Shown piece after piece: positions 1 to 7,982 of a stretch of 26,322 nt of DNA (positions within the stretch are counted from its first letter, which is position 1; every line of letters starts with the position of its first letter). The stretch spans positions 1 through 26,322 of the forward strand of contig JAZUKF010000056.1 of assembly GCA_045643165.1 (NCBI GenBank), given 5' to 3'. The DNA comes from SIG575 sp045643165 (GTDB lineage: Bacteria > Bacillota > Clostridia > Oscillospirales > Acutalibacteraceae). Under the pieces are notes generated by a model. The model ran no database searches, was not told the origin of the DNA, and saw nothing but the letters and a program-made list of their open reading frames with translations. The position numbers and the translations under genes were made by a program.

Positions 1-396
1 ATAAAAGGAATACTTTCAAATACCGCCGATACTCTCGGTGTAAAAGGTATAAAACTGCTTGTGGGCAGTCTTATTCCCGTAATCGGCGGAGCCATAAGCG
101 ATGCATACGGAAGCATTGTAAACAGTATTTCTCTTTTAAAAAGTACGGTGGGAATTTTCGGTATAATCGTTGTTGCGGCCATAAATTTACCTGTTGTAAC
201 GGAACTGTTTCTGTGGACAGTTTCTCTCAATATATCAAGTATTATCGCCGATATTTTTGAATTGACCGATGCTTCCGAATATCTGAAAGACATTTCCGAT
301 ACAGTTAAAACTTTTAATATAATTCTTTTGTTTTGCTGTATGCTTTTTATTGTGTCAACGGGTATTCTGATATCTTTTAAGGAATCGGCGGTGTAA
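1..396 (+). CDS. spoIIIAE: Stage III sporulation protein AE, C-terminal part (5' cut by window)
   Basis: This is the last 131 codons of a gene that is already open at base 1, so the start lies outside the window. The fragment is very hydrophobic and carries several likely membrane segments, including stretches around LLKSTVGIFGIIVVAAIN and IILLFCCMLFIVSTGILI. SpoIIIAE is a polytopic membrane protein of the mother-cell SpoIIIA complex, which joins forespore SpoIIQ to form the channel between the two compartments during engulfment. The identification rests mainly on context, because three further spoIIIA genes follow at once in the canonical order AF-AG-AH. The stop is 3 bases before the next ATG, as in a single operon. 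In Bacillus this operon is transcribed by sigma E in the mother cell; the promoter is not in view. Confidence 0.88.
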   Translation: MKGILSNTADTLGVKGIKLLVGSLIPVIGGAISDAYGSIVNSISLLKSTVGIFGIIVVAAINLPVVTELFLWTVSLNISSIIADIFELTDASEYLKDISDTVKTFNIILLFCCMLFIVSTGILISFKESAV

Positions 397-399
397 CTT

Positions 400-870
400 A
401 TGGAAGTGATAAAGCGGTGGATAATCTGTGTGTGCGTAAGTTCCGTAATAAGCGGAATAATTTATCTTTTATGCTCGGATTTTTCCGCAAAAAAAGCGGT
501 GAAATCAGTTGTGTCCGTGTTTATGATATGTGCATTTCTCTATCCTTTTATTGACGGTAAAAGCATTGAATTTGATTTTCCGGAAATTGAAATATCGTCA
601 TCATCCGAGGAACTGAAAAACAGTATCACCGAGGAGATGAAAAGCACCGTTTCTTTTGAGGCGGAAAACAAGGTAAGGGAGGTTTTGAAAAGCATTGATA
701 TAACGGAAATAACCGATGTAAAATGTGAAACGGATCTAAATGAAAATAATGAAATTTTTGTAAGGAAAATAACTTTAAATCTTGATGAAAAATTTTCTTC
801 AAAGAAGAAACAAATCGAAGCAAATTTAAAAGAACTTTTCACGGCGGAGGTTGAATTTTTTTGGAACTGA
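400..870 (+). CDS. spoIIIAF: Stage III sporulation protein AF
   Basis: The protein has 156 residues. Two N-terminal membrane segments lie at roughly residues 6-25 and 32-50, followed by a charged, probably extracytoplasmic domain of about 100 residues. This matches the SpoIIIAF architecture: a two-TM anchor plus a ring-forming domain in the space between mother cell and forespore. The ATG lies 3 bases after the spoIIIAE stop with a GGCGGTG Shine-Dalgarno at 386-392. The 3' end overlaps the start of spoIIIAG by 10 bases, which implies translational coupling. The soluble domain is poorly conserved in sequence across this family, so the call depends on topology, size and position between spoIIIAE and spoIIIAG. 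Confidence 0.86.
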   Translation: MEVIKRWIICVCVSSVISGIIYLLCSDFSAKKAVKSVVSVFMICAFLYPFIDGKSIEFDFPEIEISSSSEELKNSITEEMKSTVSFEAENKVREVLKSIDITEITDVKCETDLNENNEIFVRKITLNLDEKFSSKKKQIEANLKELFTAEVEFFWN

Positions 871-1403
871 AAATAAAAGAAATCAAAGAAAGAATTTTTA
901 AAGATAAAAAAACCGCATTGATAATCATTCTTGCTTCCGTCGGAATTTTGCTTGTTGTTTTATCTGAAATTCTGCCGAAAAACGATAATAAAAACAATGA
1001 GAAAAATAATAATTTTTCTTCTGTAAATTCTGAAAATTATACGGAAAAAATCGAAAAGAAACTTACGGAAATAATTTCATCCGTTCAGGGTGCGGGAAAC
1101 ACAAAAGTAATGGTTACTCTTGACACCGGTTCGGAAAATGTTTACGCAAGAAAAATAGACAGAAAAAATGAAAAAACCGACTCAAAAGAAATAACCGATT
1201 ACGAATATGAATATATTATAGTGAAATCGGATTCTTCATCTCAGAACGGAATGCTTTTAAAAGTTGTGGAACCGAATGTCCGTGGAGTTGCGGTGGTTTG
1301 CGAAGGCGGTGATGATGCAAAGGTCAGGGAACAGATAGCCGAAACGGTAAGTGCCGTTTTGAATGTCAGAAAAAATAAAATCAGTATCAGCAAAATGAAA
1401 TAA
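861..1403 (+). CDS. spoIIIAG: Stage III sporulation protein AG
   Basis: The protein has 180 residues: a short basic cytoplasmic start, one membrane segment (about residues 18-38, LIIILASVGILLVVLSEIL), a Ser/Asn-rich linker, and a C-terminal domain. That domain includes the family hallmark near IISSVQGAGNTKVMVTL (about residues 71-87). SpoIIIAG makes a large ring in the intermembrane space and is the main pore-forming part of the SpoIIIA-SpoIIQ channel. The start is a TTG inside the end of spoIIIAF; a clean GGAGG at 846-850 stands 10 bases upstream and no other start in this frame is near. Only the start codon is unusual. The gene is followed after 45 bases by spoIIIAH. Confidence 0.92.
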   Translation: MELKIKEIKERIFKDKKTALIIILASVGILLVVLSEILPKNDNKNNEKNNNFSSVNSENYTEKIEKKLTEIISSVQGAGNTKVMVTLDTGSENVYARKIDRKNEKTDSKEITDYEYEYIIVKSDSSSQNGMLLKVVEPNVRGVAVVCEGGDDAKVREQIAETVSAVLNVRKNKISISKMK

Positions 1404-1436
1404 CAAAATTATTTGTATTTTTACAAAAATTATTTC

Positions 1437-1441
1437 GGAGG
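1437..1441 (+). promoter_or_regulatory. Ribosome binding site deciding the spoIIIAH start
   Basis: GGAGG stands 7 bases before the ATG at 1449. An in-frame TTG at 1413 would add 12 residues (MYFYKNYFGGIF) but has no Shine-Dalgarno sequence, so 1449 is chosen. Confidence 0.8.
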
Positions 1442-1448
1442 TATTTTT

Positions 1449-2003
1449 ATGGGATTTATTGTTAAAAAACGTCAACTTGTACTTGCGGTACTTGTGTTCG
1501 CTCTGGGTGCGGCGGTGTTCGTGAACTGGTATTATAACAAGCCGGAAACGTCCGTATCCGGTGAGGAAACTTTAAGCACCACAAAAATAACGCAAAATGT
1601 GAAAACGGAGACTAAAAATCTCGGTGATGCACAGCTTGTCAGCGGACAGTCGGCGGTAAAATATTTTGCCACGGCAAGATTAAACCGTTCAACCGCTCAT
1701 GATGAAGCACTTGAAACGCTGAATGACGTGATAAAGGATTCATCATCATCGCCGGAGGCGGTGGCAAGTGCGGAAAAAGCACTTGAAGAACTTTCAAAAA
1801 TCATAAAACTTGAAACGGATGTTGAAAATCTTATCACAGCAAAAACAGGAAGTGAGTGCGTTGTTGTGATAAATAACGGTAAAGCACAGGCAATTTTGAA
1901 TGAAAATACACTCAATGATACCGTTTCAACCCAAATTATCGACATTATTTCATCTCAAACGAATATTTTTTCAGAAAATATTACATTAATTGAAACAAAA
2001 TAG
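1449..2003 (+). CDS. spoIIIAH: Stage III sporulation protein AH
   Basis: The protein has 184 residues from the ATG at 1449. It begins MGFIVKKRQLVLAVLVFALG, a basic start plus one membrane segment (about residues 9-27), then a linker and a C-terminal domain from about residue 75. In the family that domain has a ring-building fold and binds the forespore protein SpoIIQ. The segment YFATARLNRSTAHDEALETL and the AKTGSECVVVINNGKAQ stretch resemble SpoIIIAH. It is the last gene of the spoIIIA operon. I see no terminator after it: a vegetative promoter for the next gene begins one base past the stop codon. Confidence 0.93.
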   Translation: MGFIVKKRQLVLAVLVFALGAAVFVNWYYNKPETSVSGEETLSTTKITQNVKTETKNLGDAQLVSGQSAVKYFATARLNRSTAHDEALETLNDVIKDSSSSPEAVASAEKALEELSKIIKLETDVENLITAKTGSECVVVINNGKAQAILNENTLNDTVSTQIIDIISSQTNIFSENITLIETK

Positions 2004-2032
2004 TTGAGTTATATAAAAGTTTGTGATATAAT
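2004..2032 (+). promoter_or_regulatory. Sigma-A type promoter for the asp23 gene and downstream genes
   Basis: The -35 box is TTGAGT (2004-2009), followed by a spacer of exactly 17 bases and a perfect TATAAT -10 box (2027-2032). The -10 is preceded by TGA (2024-2026), an extended -10 element. Transcription should begin near 2039, about 20 bases before the ATG at 2059, and the leader holds a strong AAAAAGGGGG Shine-Dalgarno. This is the best promoter match I found in the window. It lies directly against the end of the sporulation operon. Confidence 0.8.
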
Positions 2033-2058
2033 ATAGGAAGTAAAAAGGGGGTAGTGAT

Positions 2059-2412
2059 ATGTTTAATAGTGAAAAGAGTAACCGCAAAGCGGGATTTGAG
2101 ATATCCGAGGAAGTGATTGCCTCTATTGCCGTTAATGCCGCAAAGGAAGTTGAAGGGGTATCCGGATTCAGCAATCATCCTAAAAATTTAAAGAATTTTA
2201 TGAAAATATCCGACGGTAATCTGAAATATGCCGAAATAGAATTAACCGAAACGGATGTAAGTGTACATATTTACGTCAATGTTTTAAGCGGTACGAGAAT
2301 TCCCGATATGGCACAGCAGGTTCAGGATAATATCAGACTTGCCGTACAGAGTATGACAGGCATCACGGTTAATGATGTTGAAGTTACCGTATGCTCTGTG
2401 GACTTTGAATAA
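2059..2412 (+). CDS. Asp23/Gls24 family envelope stress response protein (YqhY-like)
   Basis: The protein has 117 residues with no signal peptide or membrane segment. The N-terminal GFEISEEVIASIAVNAAKEV followed by GVSGF is the characteristic beginning of the Asp23/Gls24 family (DUF322), and the length is typical. In Bacillus subtilis the family member YqhY sits just before the nusB-xseA region and is linked to control of fatty acid synthesis (acetyl-CoA carboxylase); that role is family knowledge and is not shown here. The gene has its own promoter at 2004-2032 and is followed by a terminator-like hairpin. A strong Shine-Dalgarno sequence suggests good expression. Confidence 0.92.
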   Translation: MFNSEKSNRKAGFEISEEVIASIAVNAAKEVEGVSGFSNHPKNLKNFMKISDGNLKYAEIELTETDVSVHIYVNVLSGTRIPDMAQQVQDNIRLAVQSMTGITVNDVEVTVCSVDFE

Positions 2413-2443
2413 GCACCTACACAATAAAATGATTTTAATTTTA

Positions 2444-2486
2444 ACTCCGCAATTTAATATGACATTATTTTTGCGGAGTATTTTTC
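2444..2486 (+). terminator. Terminator-like hairpin between asp23 and nusB
   Basis: A perfect 9-bp stem, ACTCCGCAA (2444-2452) with TTGCGGAGT (2471-2479), encloses an 18-base AT-rich loop and is followed by ATTTTTC. It fits an intrinsic terminator after the asp23 gene, although the loop is long. No convincing promoter lies between it and nusB, so some transcription probably passes through. Confidence 0.65.
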
Positions 2487-2506
2487 ATACTTAATGGGGG
2501 ACAGGC

Positions 2507-2911
2507 ATGAACAGACGAAAAGCGAGAGAACAGGCATTTATTCTTACTTTTGAAAAGATTTTTAATGAAGAAGATGCTGTTGAGGAACTCTATAATACTG
2601 CGATTGAGGAAGAAGTAATTCAGGATGATGATTTCACAAAGGAATTATCCTCAAAAACTCAGGAGCATATAGAGGACATTGATATTTTTATCGAAAAATA
2701 CAGCAAAGGATGGGCTATCCGCAGAATACCGAAGGTTTCACTTGCGATTTTGAGAAATGCAATATGTGAAATGCTTTATATTGATGAAGTGCCTGTAAGC
2801 GTTGCGATAAACGAAGCGGTGGAACTTACGAAAACATACGGCGGAGATAATGACAGCTCCTTTGTCAACGGTATTTTAGGTTCACTTTCAAGGGATGAAT
2901 GTAATGGCTGA
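2507..2911 (+). CDS. nusB: Transcription antitermination factor NusB
   Basis: The protein has 134 residues, the usual length for NusB. The N-terminal arginine-rich RRKAREQAFILTFE is the RNA-binding helix of the family. The later segments IPKVSLAILRNAICEMLY and VAINEAVELTKTYGGDNDSSFVNGIL (split here as two conserved helices) are diagnostic. NusB pairs with NusE (ribosomal protein S10) on boxA RNA and helps RNA polymerase through rRNA operons. The ATG follows a GGGGGA ribosome site. The 3' end overlaps the next reading frame by 8 bases. A terminator-like hairpin lies directly upstream. Confidence 0.96.
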   Translation: MNRRKAREQAFILTFEKIFNEEDAVEELYNTAIEEEVIQDDDFTKELSSKTQEHIEDIDIFIEKYSKGWAIRRIPKVSLAILRNAICEMLYIDEVPVSVAINEAVELTKTYGGDNDSSFVNGILGSLSRDECNG

Positions 2912-3839
2912 TCATCTTGGGATAGATACCAGCAACTATACCACATCCGTTGCTGTTTGCAATGATGAAGGAAAGATTATTTTTTGTGAAAAAAAACTTC
3001 TTCCCGTGAAGGACGGAGAACTTGGTTTACGTCAGAGCGATGCGGTTTTTCATCATACGGTACAACTTCCGATGATAACGGAAAAAGTTTTTTCCTCGGT
3101 GGGCGGTGAATATTCATCCGTGGGTGTTTCCGCTTTTCCCAGGGATGAAAAGGGCTCGTATATGCCCTGTTTTCTTGCAGGTGTTTCTGTTGCGAAAAGT
3201 ATCGGCGGAATTTTCGGCTTGAATGTAAATACATTTTCACATCAGTCCGGTCATATTATGGCGGCACTTTATTCATCCGGTTCAATGGATTTAGCTGAAA
3301 AAGAATTTATCGCTTTTCATTTGTCCGGAGGAACAACGGAGGCTCTTTTAGTTAAGCCTCATAAGGATAAAATATTTGATATTTCTCTTGTCGGTCGCAG
3401 TCTTGATTTGAAGGCGGGACAAGCCGTTGACAGGGTTGGAGTTATGTTGGGACTTCATTTTCCCTGTGGCAGAGAGGTTGATATACTTGCGAAAAAAAGT
3501 GAAAAGAAATTTAAAATCAAACCGGTTATGAAAAACTTTGACTGCTGTCTTTCCGGTGTTGAAAATAAATGCAGAAAAATGTTTGATAACGGCGAAAGTA
3601 AAGAAGATATCTGCCGTTACTGTATTGATTATATTGAAGCATCTTTAAGAGGGATGACGGAAAAACTTCTTGAAAAATACGGCAGTCTTCCCCTTGTATA
3701 TGCAGGCGGTGTAATGTCAAATTCTTTGATTAAAGAACATATTACATCCGATTTCGGCGGACGGTTTGCTTCACCGGAATTTTCTTCCGATAACGCCTGC
3801 GGAACAGCACTTTTAAGTTATTTTAAGGAGAACAGATAA
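2904..3839 (+). CDS. TsaD/Kae1-like paralogue (Gcp-like domain protein)
   Basis: The protein has 311 residues in the ASKHA ATPase fold. Family features, numbered from 2904, are the N-terminal phosphate loop LGIDTSNYTTS (5-15), a metal-binding H113-x3-H117 pair in FSHQSGH, HLSGGTTE (139-146), YAGGVMSNS (266-274) and SSDNACG (294-300) with the metal-ligand Asp at 296. True TsaD has SGGHT where this has SGGTT, and starts GIETS rather than GIDTS. I therefore call it the clostridial TsaD paralogue, not the essential t6A synthase itself. Its biochemical role is unknown to me. I prefer the ATG at 2904, 8 bases after AAGGGA; an ATG at 2895 would overlap that site. It overlaps nusB, and its stop overlaps the xseA start (TAATG). 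Confidence 0.85.
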   Translation: MADHLGIDTSNYTTSVAVCNDEGKIIFCEKKLLPVKDGELGLRQSDAVFHHTVQLPMITEKVFSSVGGEYSSVGVSAFPRDEKGSYMPCFLAGVSVAKSIGGIFGLNVNTFSHQSGHIMAALYSSGSMDLAEKEFIAFHLSGGTTEALLVKPHKDKIFDISLVGRSLDLKAGQAVDRVGVMLGLHFPCGREVDILAKKSEKKFKIKPVMKNFDCCLSGVENKCRKMFDNGESKEDICRYCIDYIEASLRGMTEKLLEKYGSLPLVYAGGVMSNSLIKEHITSDFGGRFASPEFSSDNACGTALLSYFKENR

Positions 3840-5038
3840 TGTTATCGCCTACTGTATTGACGGTTTCACAACTTAACAGTTACATTAAGTCCGTTATTGA
3901 TGAGGATATGAATTTAAGAGCCATGTTTTTATGCGGTGAAATTTCAAATTTCACAAATCATTACAGGACAGGGCATTTTTATCTTACCTTAAAGGATGAT
4001 AAATCCTCGATCCGTGCGGTGATGTTTAATTCCTCAAACAGACGTTTGAAGTTTATGCCTGAAAACGGAATGAAAGTTATCGTTGCCGGGCGTGTTTCCG
4101 TTTTTGAGCGGGACGGACAGTATCAATTTTACATTGATGATATGCAGCCCGACGGTATCGGCTCGCTGAATTTAGCCTTTGAACAGTTGAAGAAAAAACT
4201 GGGTGCGGAAGGCTTGTTCGATGTAGAAAACAAAAAGAAAATTCCTGCTTTCCCGAAGAAAATCGGAGTTATAACTTCACCTACCGGGGCGGCGGTAAGG
4301 GATATTCTTACTGTTTTGAAAAGACGTTATCCTCTTGCCGAGGTGGTTTTTTGCGGTGTTGAGGTTCAGGGTGAAAATGCCGCACCTTCAATAGTTAAAG
4401 CATTGAAAAAATTTGATATAGCAAAAAATGTCGATACGATAATTTTAGGTCGTGGCGGAGGCTCCATTGAGGATTTATGGGCGTTTAATGAAGAAATCGT
4501 TGCAAGGGCGATTTTTGATTGTTCCGTTCCCGTTATCAGCGGTGTAGGACATGAAACGGACTTTACAATATCCGATTTTGTTGCGGATCTGCGTGCACCT
4601 ACACCTTCGGCGGCGGCTGAATTGGCTGTGCCGGATTGCCGTGAACTTCGGTTTAAGGTTAATGAAATAAAAAGAAAAATCAAATATTATACCGAAAGAA
4701 AAATATCCGATGAAAAAAATAAGTTAAAAACTCTTACTTCATCAAAGAGTTTTATCAGTCCTGCGGATAAACTTGAAAATGAAAAGCAGATTTTTGATGA
4801 TTTGTCGTTGAGGATGTTGGGTTCGGTCAAACTCGGTTTTGATGATAAGAAGAAGGATTTTTCCTTCCTTTGCTCACGTCTTAACAGCGTAAGCCCTCTT
4901 ACCGTGTTGGCACGTGGATATTCCATTGCCGTGAAAAACGGTGAAATATTATCAAGTGTAAAAAATGTTTCGGCAGGAGATAAATTTAATTTAAAATTAT
5001 CAGACGGTGAAATAAACTGTCAGGTTACAGGTGATTAA
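3839..5038 (+). CDS. xseA: Exodeoxyribonuclease VII large subunit
   Basis: The protein has 399 residues. The N-terminal OB-fold (about 1-105) starts PTVLTVSQLNSYIKSVIDED and contains LCGEISNFTNHYRTGHFYLTL, cut here at its conserved core. The catalytic domain holds KIGVITSPTGAAVRDIL (141-157), GRGGGSIEDLWAFNEE (204-219) and SGVGHETDFTISDFVADLRA (234-253), followed by a coiled-coil region. With XseB it degrades single-stranded DNA from both ends without needing added metal. The ATG overlaps the previous stop codon by one base, and the 3' end overlaps the xseB start region. Length is slightly shorter than the E. coli enzyme but normal for clostridia. Confidence 0.97.
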   Translation: MLSPTVLTVSQLNSYIKSVIDEDMNLRAMFLCGEISNFTNHYRTGHFYLTLKDDKSSIRAVMFNSSNRRLKFMPENGMKVIVAGRVSVFERDGQYQFYIDDMQPDGIGSLNLAFEQLKKKLGAEGLFDVENKKKIPAFPKKIGVITSPTGAAVRDILTVLKRRYPLAEVVFCGVEVQGENAAPSIVKALKKFDIAKNVDTIILGRGGGSIEDLWAFNEEIVARAIFDCSVPVISGVGHETDFTISDFVADLRAPTPSAAAELAVPDCRELRFKVNEIKRKIKYYTERKISDEKNKLKTLTSSKSFISPADKLENEKQIFDDLSLRMLGSVKLGFDDKKKDFSFLCSRLNSVSPLTVLARGYSIAVKNGEILSSVKNVSAGDKFNLKLSDGEINCQVTGD

Positions 5039-5039
5039 A

Positions 5040-5243
5040 ATGAAAGAAATGACATACGAAGAAGGCATAAAAGAACTTGAAAAAATCGTAAATGAACTTG
5101 AAAGCGGAAATGTATCCCTTGAAAGAAGTATGAAACTTTTTGAAGATGGTACGAAAATCGCTTCATTTTGTAATAAATGCCTTTCTGAAGCACAGCAGAA
5201 AATAACGGAATTAACATTGGCTGAGGATAAAAAAGATGATTAA
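5040..5243 (+). CDS. xseB: Exodeoxyribonuclease VII small subunit
   Basis: The protein has 67 residues. It shows the full XseB signature: TYEEGIKELEKIVNELESG (5-23), a short turn, then LERSMKLFEDGTKIASFC and a C-terminal LSEAQQKI. Two helices form a hairpin that caps the XseA coiled coil. The start is taken as ATG 5040, 5 bases after AGGTGA (5029-5034). A GTG at 5031 would fall inside that ribosome site. The start follows the xseA stop by a single base, and the 3' end overlaps ispA by 8 bases, so all three genes are likely translated in a coupled way. Confidence 0.95.
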   Translation: MKEMTYEEGIKELEKIVNELESGNVSLERSMKLFEDGTKIASFCNKCLSEAQQKITELTLAEDKKDD

Positions 5244-6111
5244 ATATTCTTACGAACAGTATAAAAAAATGATTGAGGATTATATTTCACTTTCGATACC
5301 CGATGCGGATTATTCCGATACCACCGTGTCCGATGCAATGAAATACAGTCTGAATATCGGCGGAAAGAGAATACGTCCGGTACTTGTTCTTGAATTTTGC
5401 CGTCTGTGCGGAGTTGATGTTGAAAAAGCGTTGCCCGTTGCCTGTGCATTGGAAACGGTACACACCTATTCTCTTGTGCATGATGATTTACCCTGCATGG
5501 ATAACGACGATTTTCGCCGGGGACAGCCTTCATGCCATAAAAAATTCGGTTATGAATATGCTCTTCTTGCCGGGGACGGACTTTTAACTTACGCATTTGA
5601 AATGCTTACGAAAGCGAAAATCGAAAGCCGTCTTATTGTTGAAGCGGTAAAAACTCTTTCCGAGTATGCCGGTTATCAGGGTATGATAGGCGGTCAGGTT
5701 CTTGACCTTAAAGGTGAAGAAAATAAACTTGACGGCGATACACTCAGGAAAATGGTTTCTCTTAAAACAGGGAAACTGATAGAATGTGCCTGTTTGCTGG
5801 GATGTATTTGCGGTGATGCAGATGAAACGGTAAAGGAAAAGGCAAAAAAATATGCCTACGCTGTGGGTACGGCATTTCAGATAATTGATGATATTCTTGA
5901 CGTAACCGCCGATGAAGAGAAGTTCGGTAAACCCGTGGGAAGCGATGCGGAGAATGATAAATCAACATTTGTTTCACTTTTCGGGATTGAAAAATCACGT
6001 GAAGAAGCAAAAAAACTAACCGAAGAAGCATTGTCAATCTGCGATTATTTCGGCGAAGAGGGAGAATTTTTGAAGAGTTTTGCAGGTTACTTGCTTGAAA
6101 GGGATTATTGA
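5236..6111 (+). CDS. ispA: Polyprenyl synthetase, probable farnesyl diphosphate synthase
   Basis: The protein has 291 residues, typical of bacterial IspA. GGKRIRP (42-48) binds isopentenyl diphosphate. The first aspartate-rich motif is DDLPCMD (83-89), with RRG just after (94-96), and the second is DDILD (218-222). The DDx4D spacing in the first motif is the bacterial short-chain type, which fits condensation of DMAPP and GPP with IPP to make C15 farnesyl diphosphate for cell-wall carrier and quinone synthesis. The exact product length cannot be read from sequence alone. The neighbouring dxs makes the precursor pathway's first intermediate, so two isoprenoid steps are co-expressed. Confidence 0.94.
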   Translation: MIKYSYEQYKKMIEDYISLSIPDADYSDTTVSDAMKYSLNIGGKRIRPVLVLEFCRLCGVDVEKALPVACALETVHTYSLVHDDLPCMDNDDFRRGQPSCHKKFGYEYALLAGDGLLTYAFEMLTKAKIESRLIVEAVKTLSEYAGYQGMIGGQVLDLKGEENKLDGDTLRKMVSLKTGKLIECACLLGCICGDADETVKEKAKKYAYAVGTAFQIIDDILDVTADEEKFGKPVGSDAENDKSTFVSLFGIEKSREEAKKLTEEALSICDYFGEEGEFLKSFAGYLLERDY

Positions 6112-6113
6112 TA

Positions 6114-7982
6114 ATGGGAAAAGAAAGATTGTTGGACGGTATAAAATCACCCTACGACTTAAAAAAATTATCTTACGAACAACTTGATGATTTGGCAAAA
6201 GAGATACGTGAAGAATTGATAGAAACGGTTTCCGAAACAGGCGGTCATCTTGCTTCAAATCTGGGTGTGGTTGAATTGACCATTGCCATTCATAAGGTTT
6301 TTGACTCACCGAAGGATAAAATTATATGGGATGTGGGCCATCAGGCATATACTCATAAATTGCTTACCGGCAGAGCGGATATGTTTTCCACATTAAGGAC
6401 GGAGGACGGTATTTCCGGTTTTACACGTCCTTATGAAAGCGAGCATGATATTTTTTACAGCGGACACAGCAGTACGTCAATTTCATCCTCGTTAGGTATT
6501 GCGGTGGCAAATGTGCTGAAAGAAAATCACGATAAAGTCATTGCAGTGATCGGGGACGGTTCCTCCACCGGAGGACTGTTCTTTGAGGGATTGAATAATG
6601 CGGGAAGAATAAAGGACAGTAATTTACTTGTTATACTGAATGACAATAATATGTCGATTTCAGGCAATGTGGGTTCTCTTGCGAAGTATCTTTCGAAAAT
6701 CCGTTCAAAACCCAGATATTTTTTCCTGAAAGAAAGAACATATAATATAGTTACATCAATACCTCTTGTGGGTAAAAAACTTGCCGTACTGATGAGGGAT
6801 ATCAAAAATAAATTCAAGGAAATTATTTATAAGACCACCGTTTTCGAGCAGTTGGGATTTACCTATATGGGACCTTTTGACGGTCATGATATACGGCAAC
6901 TTTCCGCCGCACTTAATTCCACGAGGAAAAAGAATAAGCCCATTCTTTTTCATGTAATAACGAAAAAGGGCAAGGGCTATGATTTTGCGGAGAAATCACC
7001 CGGTCAGTATCACGGAATTTCAAAATTCAATATTGAAACGGGTGAACCTATTCCCGGCGGAAAAACATTTTCTTCAGCCTTCGGCGAATACATTTGCGAG
7101 GTGGGAAGGAATGATAAAAGGATTTGTGCGGTAACCGCCGCCATGGCTATGGGAACAAAACTTGAGGATTTTCATAAGGAATTTCCCGACAGATTTTTTG
7201 ATGTGGGAATTGCGGAGGAACATGCGGTAACATTTGCTTCCGGACTTGCCAAAAACGGTATGTTGCCCGTATTTGCGGTTTATTCCACATTTTTGCAAAG
7301 GTGCTATGACCAGCTTGTACATGATTGTGCGATGCAAAAACTGAGGATGATTTTTGCCGTTGACCGTGCAGGTTTTGTAGGCACTGACGGTGAATCTCAT
7401 CAGGGATTATTTGATGTTGCATTTCTCAATACAATTCCGGATATAGCCGTTTTTTCTCCGTCTACCTTTCCGGTTTTAATGTATAATTTTTACTCGGCTT
7501 TGTTTCACACCTGTTGTTCAAGTGCCATTCGTTATCCCCGTGGAGTTGAACACGAGTTGCCGGAGGATTATACGGCGAGCGGTGAAGCGTATGACGTTTA
7601 CGGTTCTTCCGATGCGGAAAATATTATCGTTACATACGGCAGACTTTTTCATCATGCCTGCAAGGCTCTGAAAAATCTTGAGTATGACGGTATAAATGTA
7701 AAAATAATCAAACTTAACAGGATAAAACCCATAGATGATGAGGCAATAAATGAAGCATTAAAGGGTAAAAATATCTTCTTTTTTGAAGAGGGAATTAAAA
7801 GCGGAGGAGTCGGAGAAAAATTCGGTGTATCTCTTTTGGAAAAATCTTTCTGCGGATACTATCACATTACTGCGGTGAATGATGAGTTCGTTCCCCAGGC
7901 ATCGGTATCACGGCTTCTTGAAAAATATAAAATGGATTTCAACGGTATGGTTGAGGAAGTGAAAAACAGAGTTGGCAGATAA
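6114..7982 (+). CDS. dxs: 1-deoxy-D-xylulose-5-phosphate synthase
   Basis: The protein has 622 residues, full length for the family. It condenses pyruvate and glyceraldehyde 3-phosphate, with thiamine diphosphate, in the first step of the MEP isoprenoid pathway. The thiamine-binding motif runs from GDGSSTGG (147-154) to LNDNN (175-179). DVGHQAYTHKLLTGR (73-87) and the catalytic Glu in DVGIAEEHAVTF (E368) are present, as are the FVGTDGESHQG and RYPRG segments of the transketolase-like domains. The ATG at 6114 follows AAAGGGA by 9 bases; the TTG at 6108 just upstream is less likely. The ispA stop is two bases away. The 3' end overlaps tlyA by 11 bases. Confidence 0.97.
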   Translation: MGKERLLDGIKSPYDLKKLSYEQLDDLAKEIREELIETVSETGGHLASNLGVVELTIAIHKVFDSPKDKIIWDVGHQAYTHKLLTGRADMFSTLRTEDGISGFTRPYESEHDIFYSGHSSTSISSSLGIAVANVLKENHDKVIAVIGDGSSTGGLFFEGLNNAGRIKDSNLLVILNDNNMSISGNVGSLAKYLSKIRSKPRYFFLKERTYNIVTSIPLVGKKLAVLMRDIKNKFKEIIYKTTVFEQLGFTYMGPFDGHDIRQLSAALNSTRKKNKPILFHVITKKGKGYDFAEKSPGQYHGISKFNIETGEPIPGGKTFSSAFGEYICEVGRNDKRICAVTAAMAMGTKLEDFHKEFPDRFFDVGIAEEHAVTFASGLAKNGMLPVFAVYSTFLQRCYDQLVHDCAMQKLRMIFAVDRAGFVGTDGESHQGLFDVAFLNTIPDIAVFSPSTFPVLMYNFYSALFHTCCSSAIRYPRGVEHELPEDYTASGEAYDVYGSSDAENIIVTYGRLFHHACKALKNLEYDGINVKIIKLNRIKPIDDEAINEALKGKNIFFFEEGIKSGGVGEKFGVSLLEKSFCGYYHITAVNDEFVPQASVSRLLEKYKMDFNGMVEEVKNRVGR

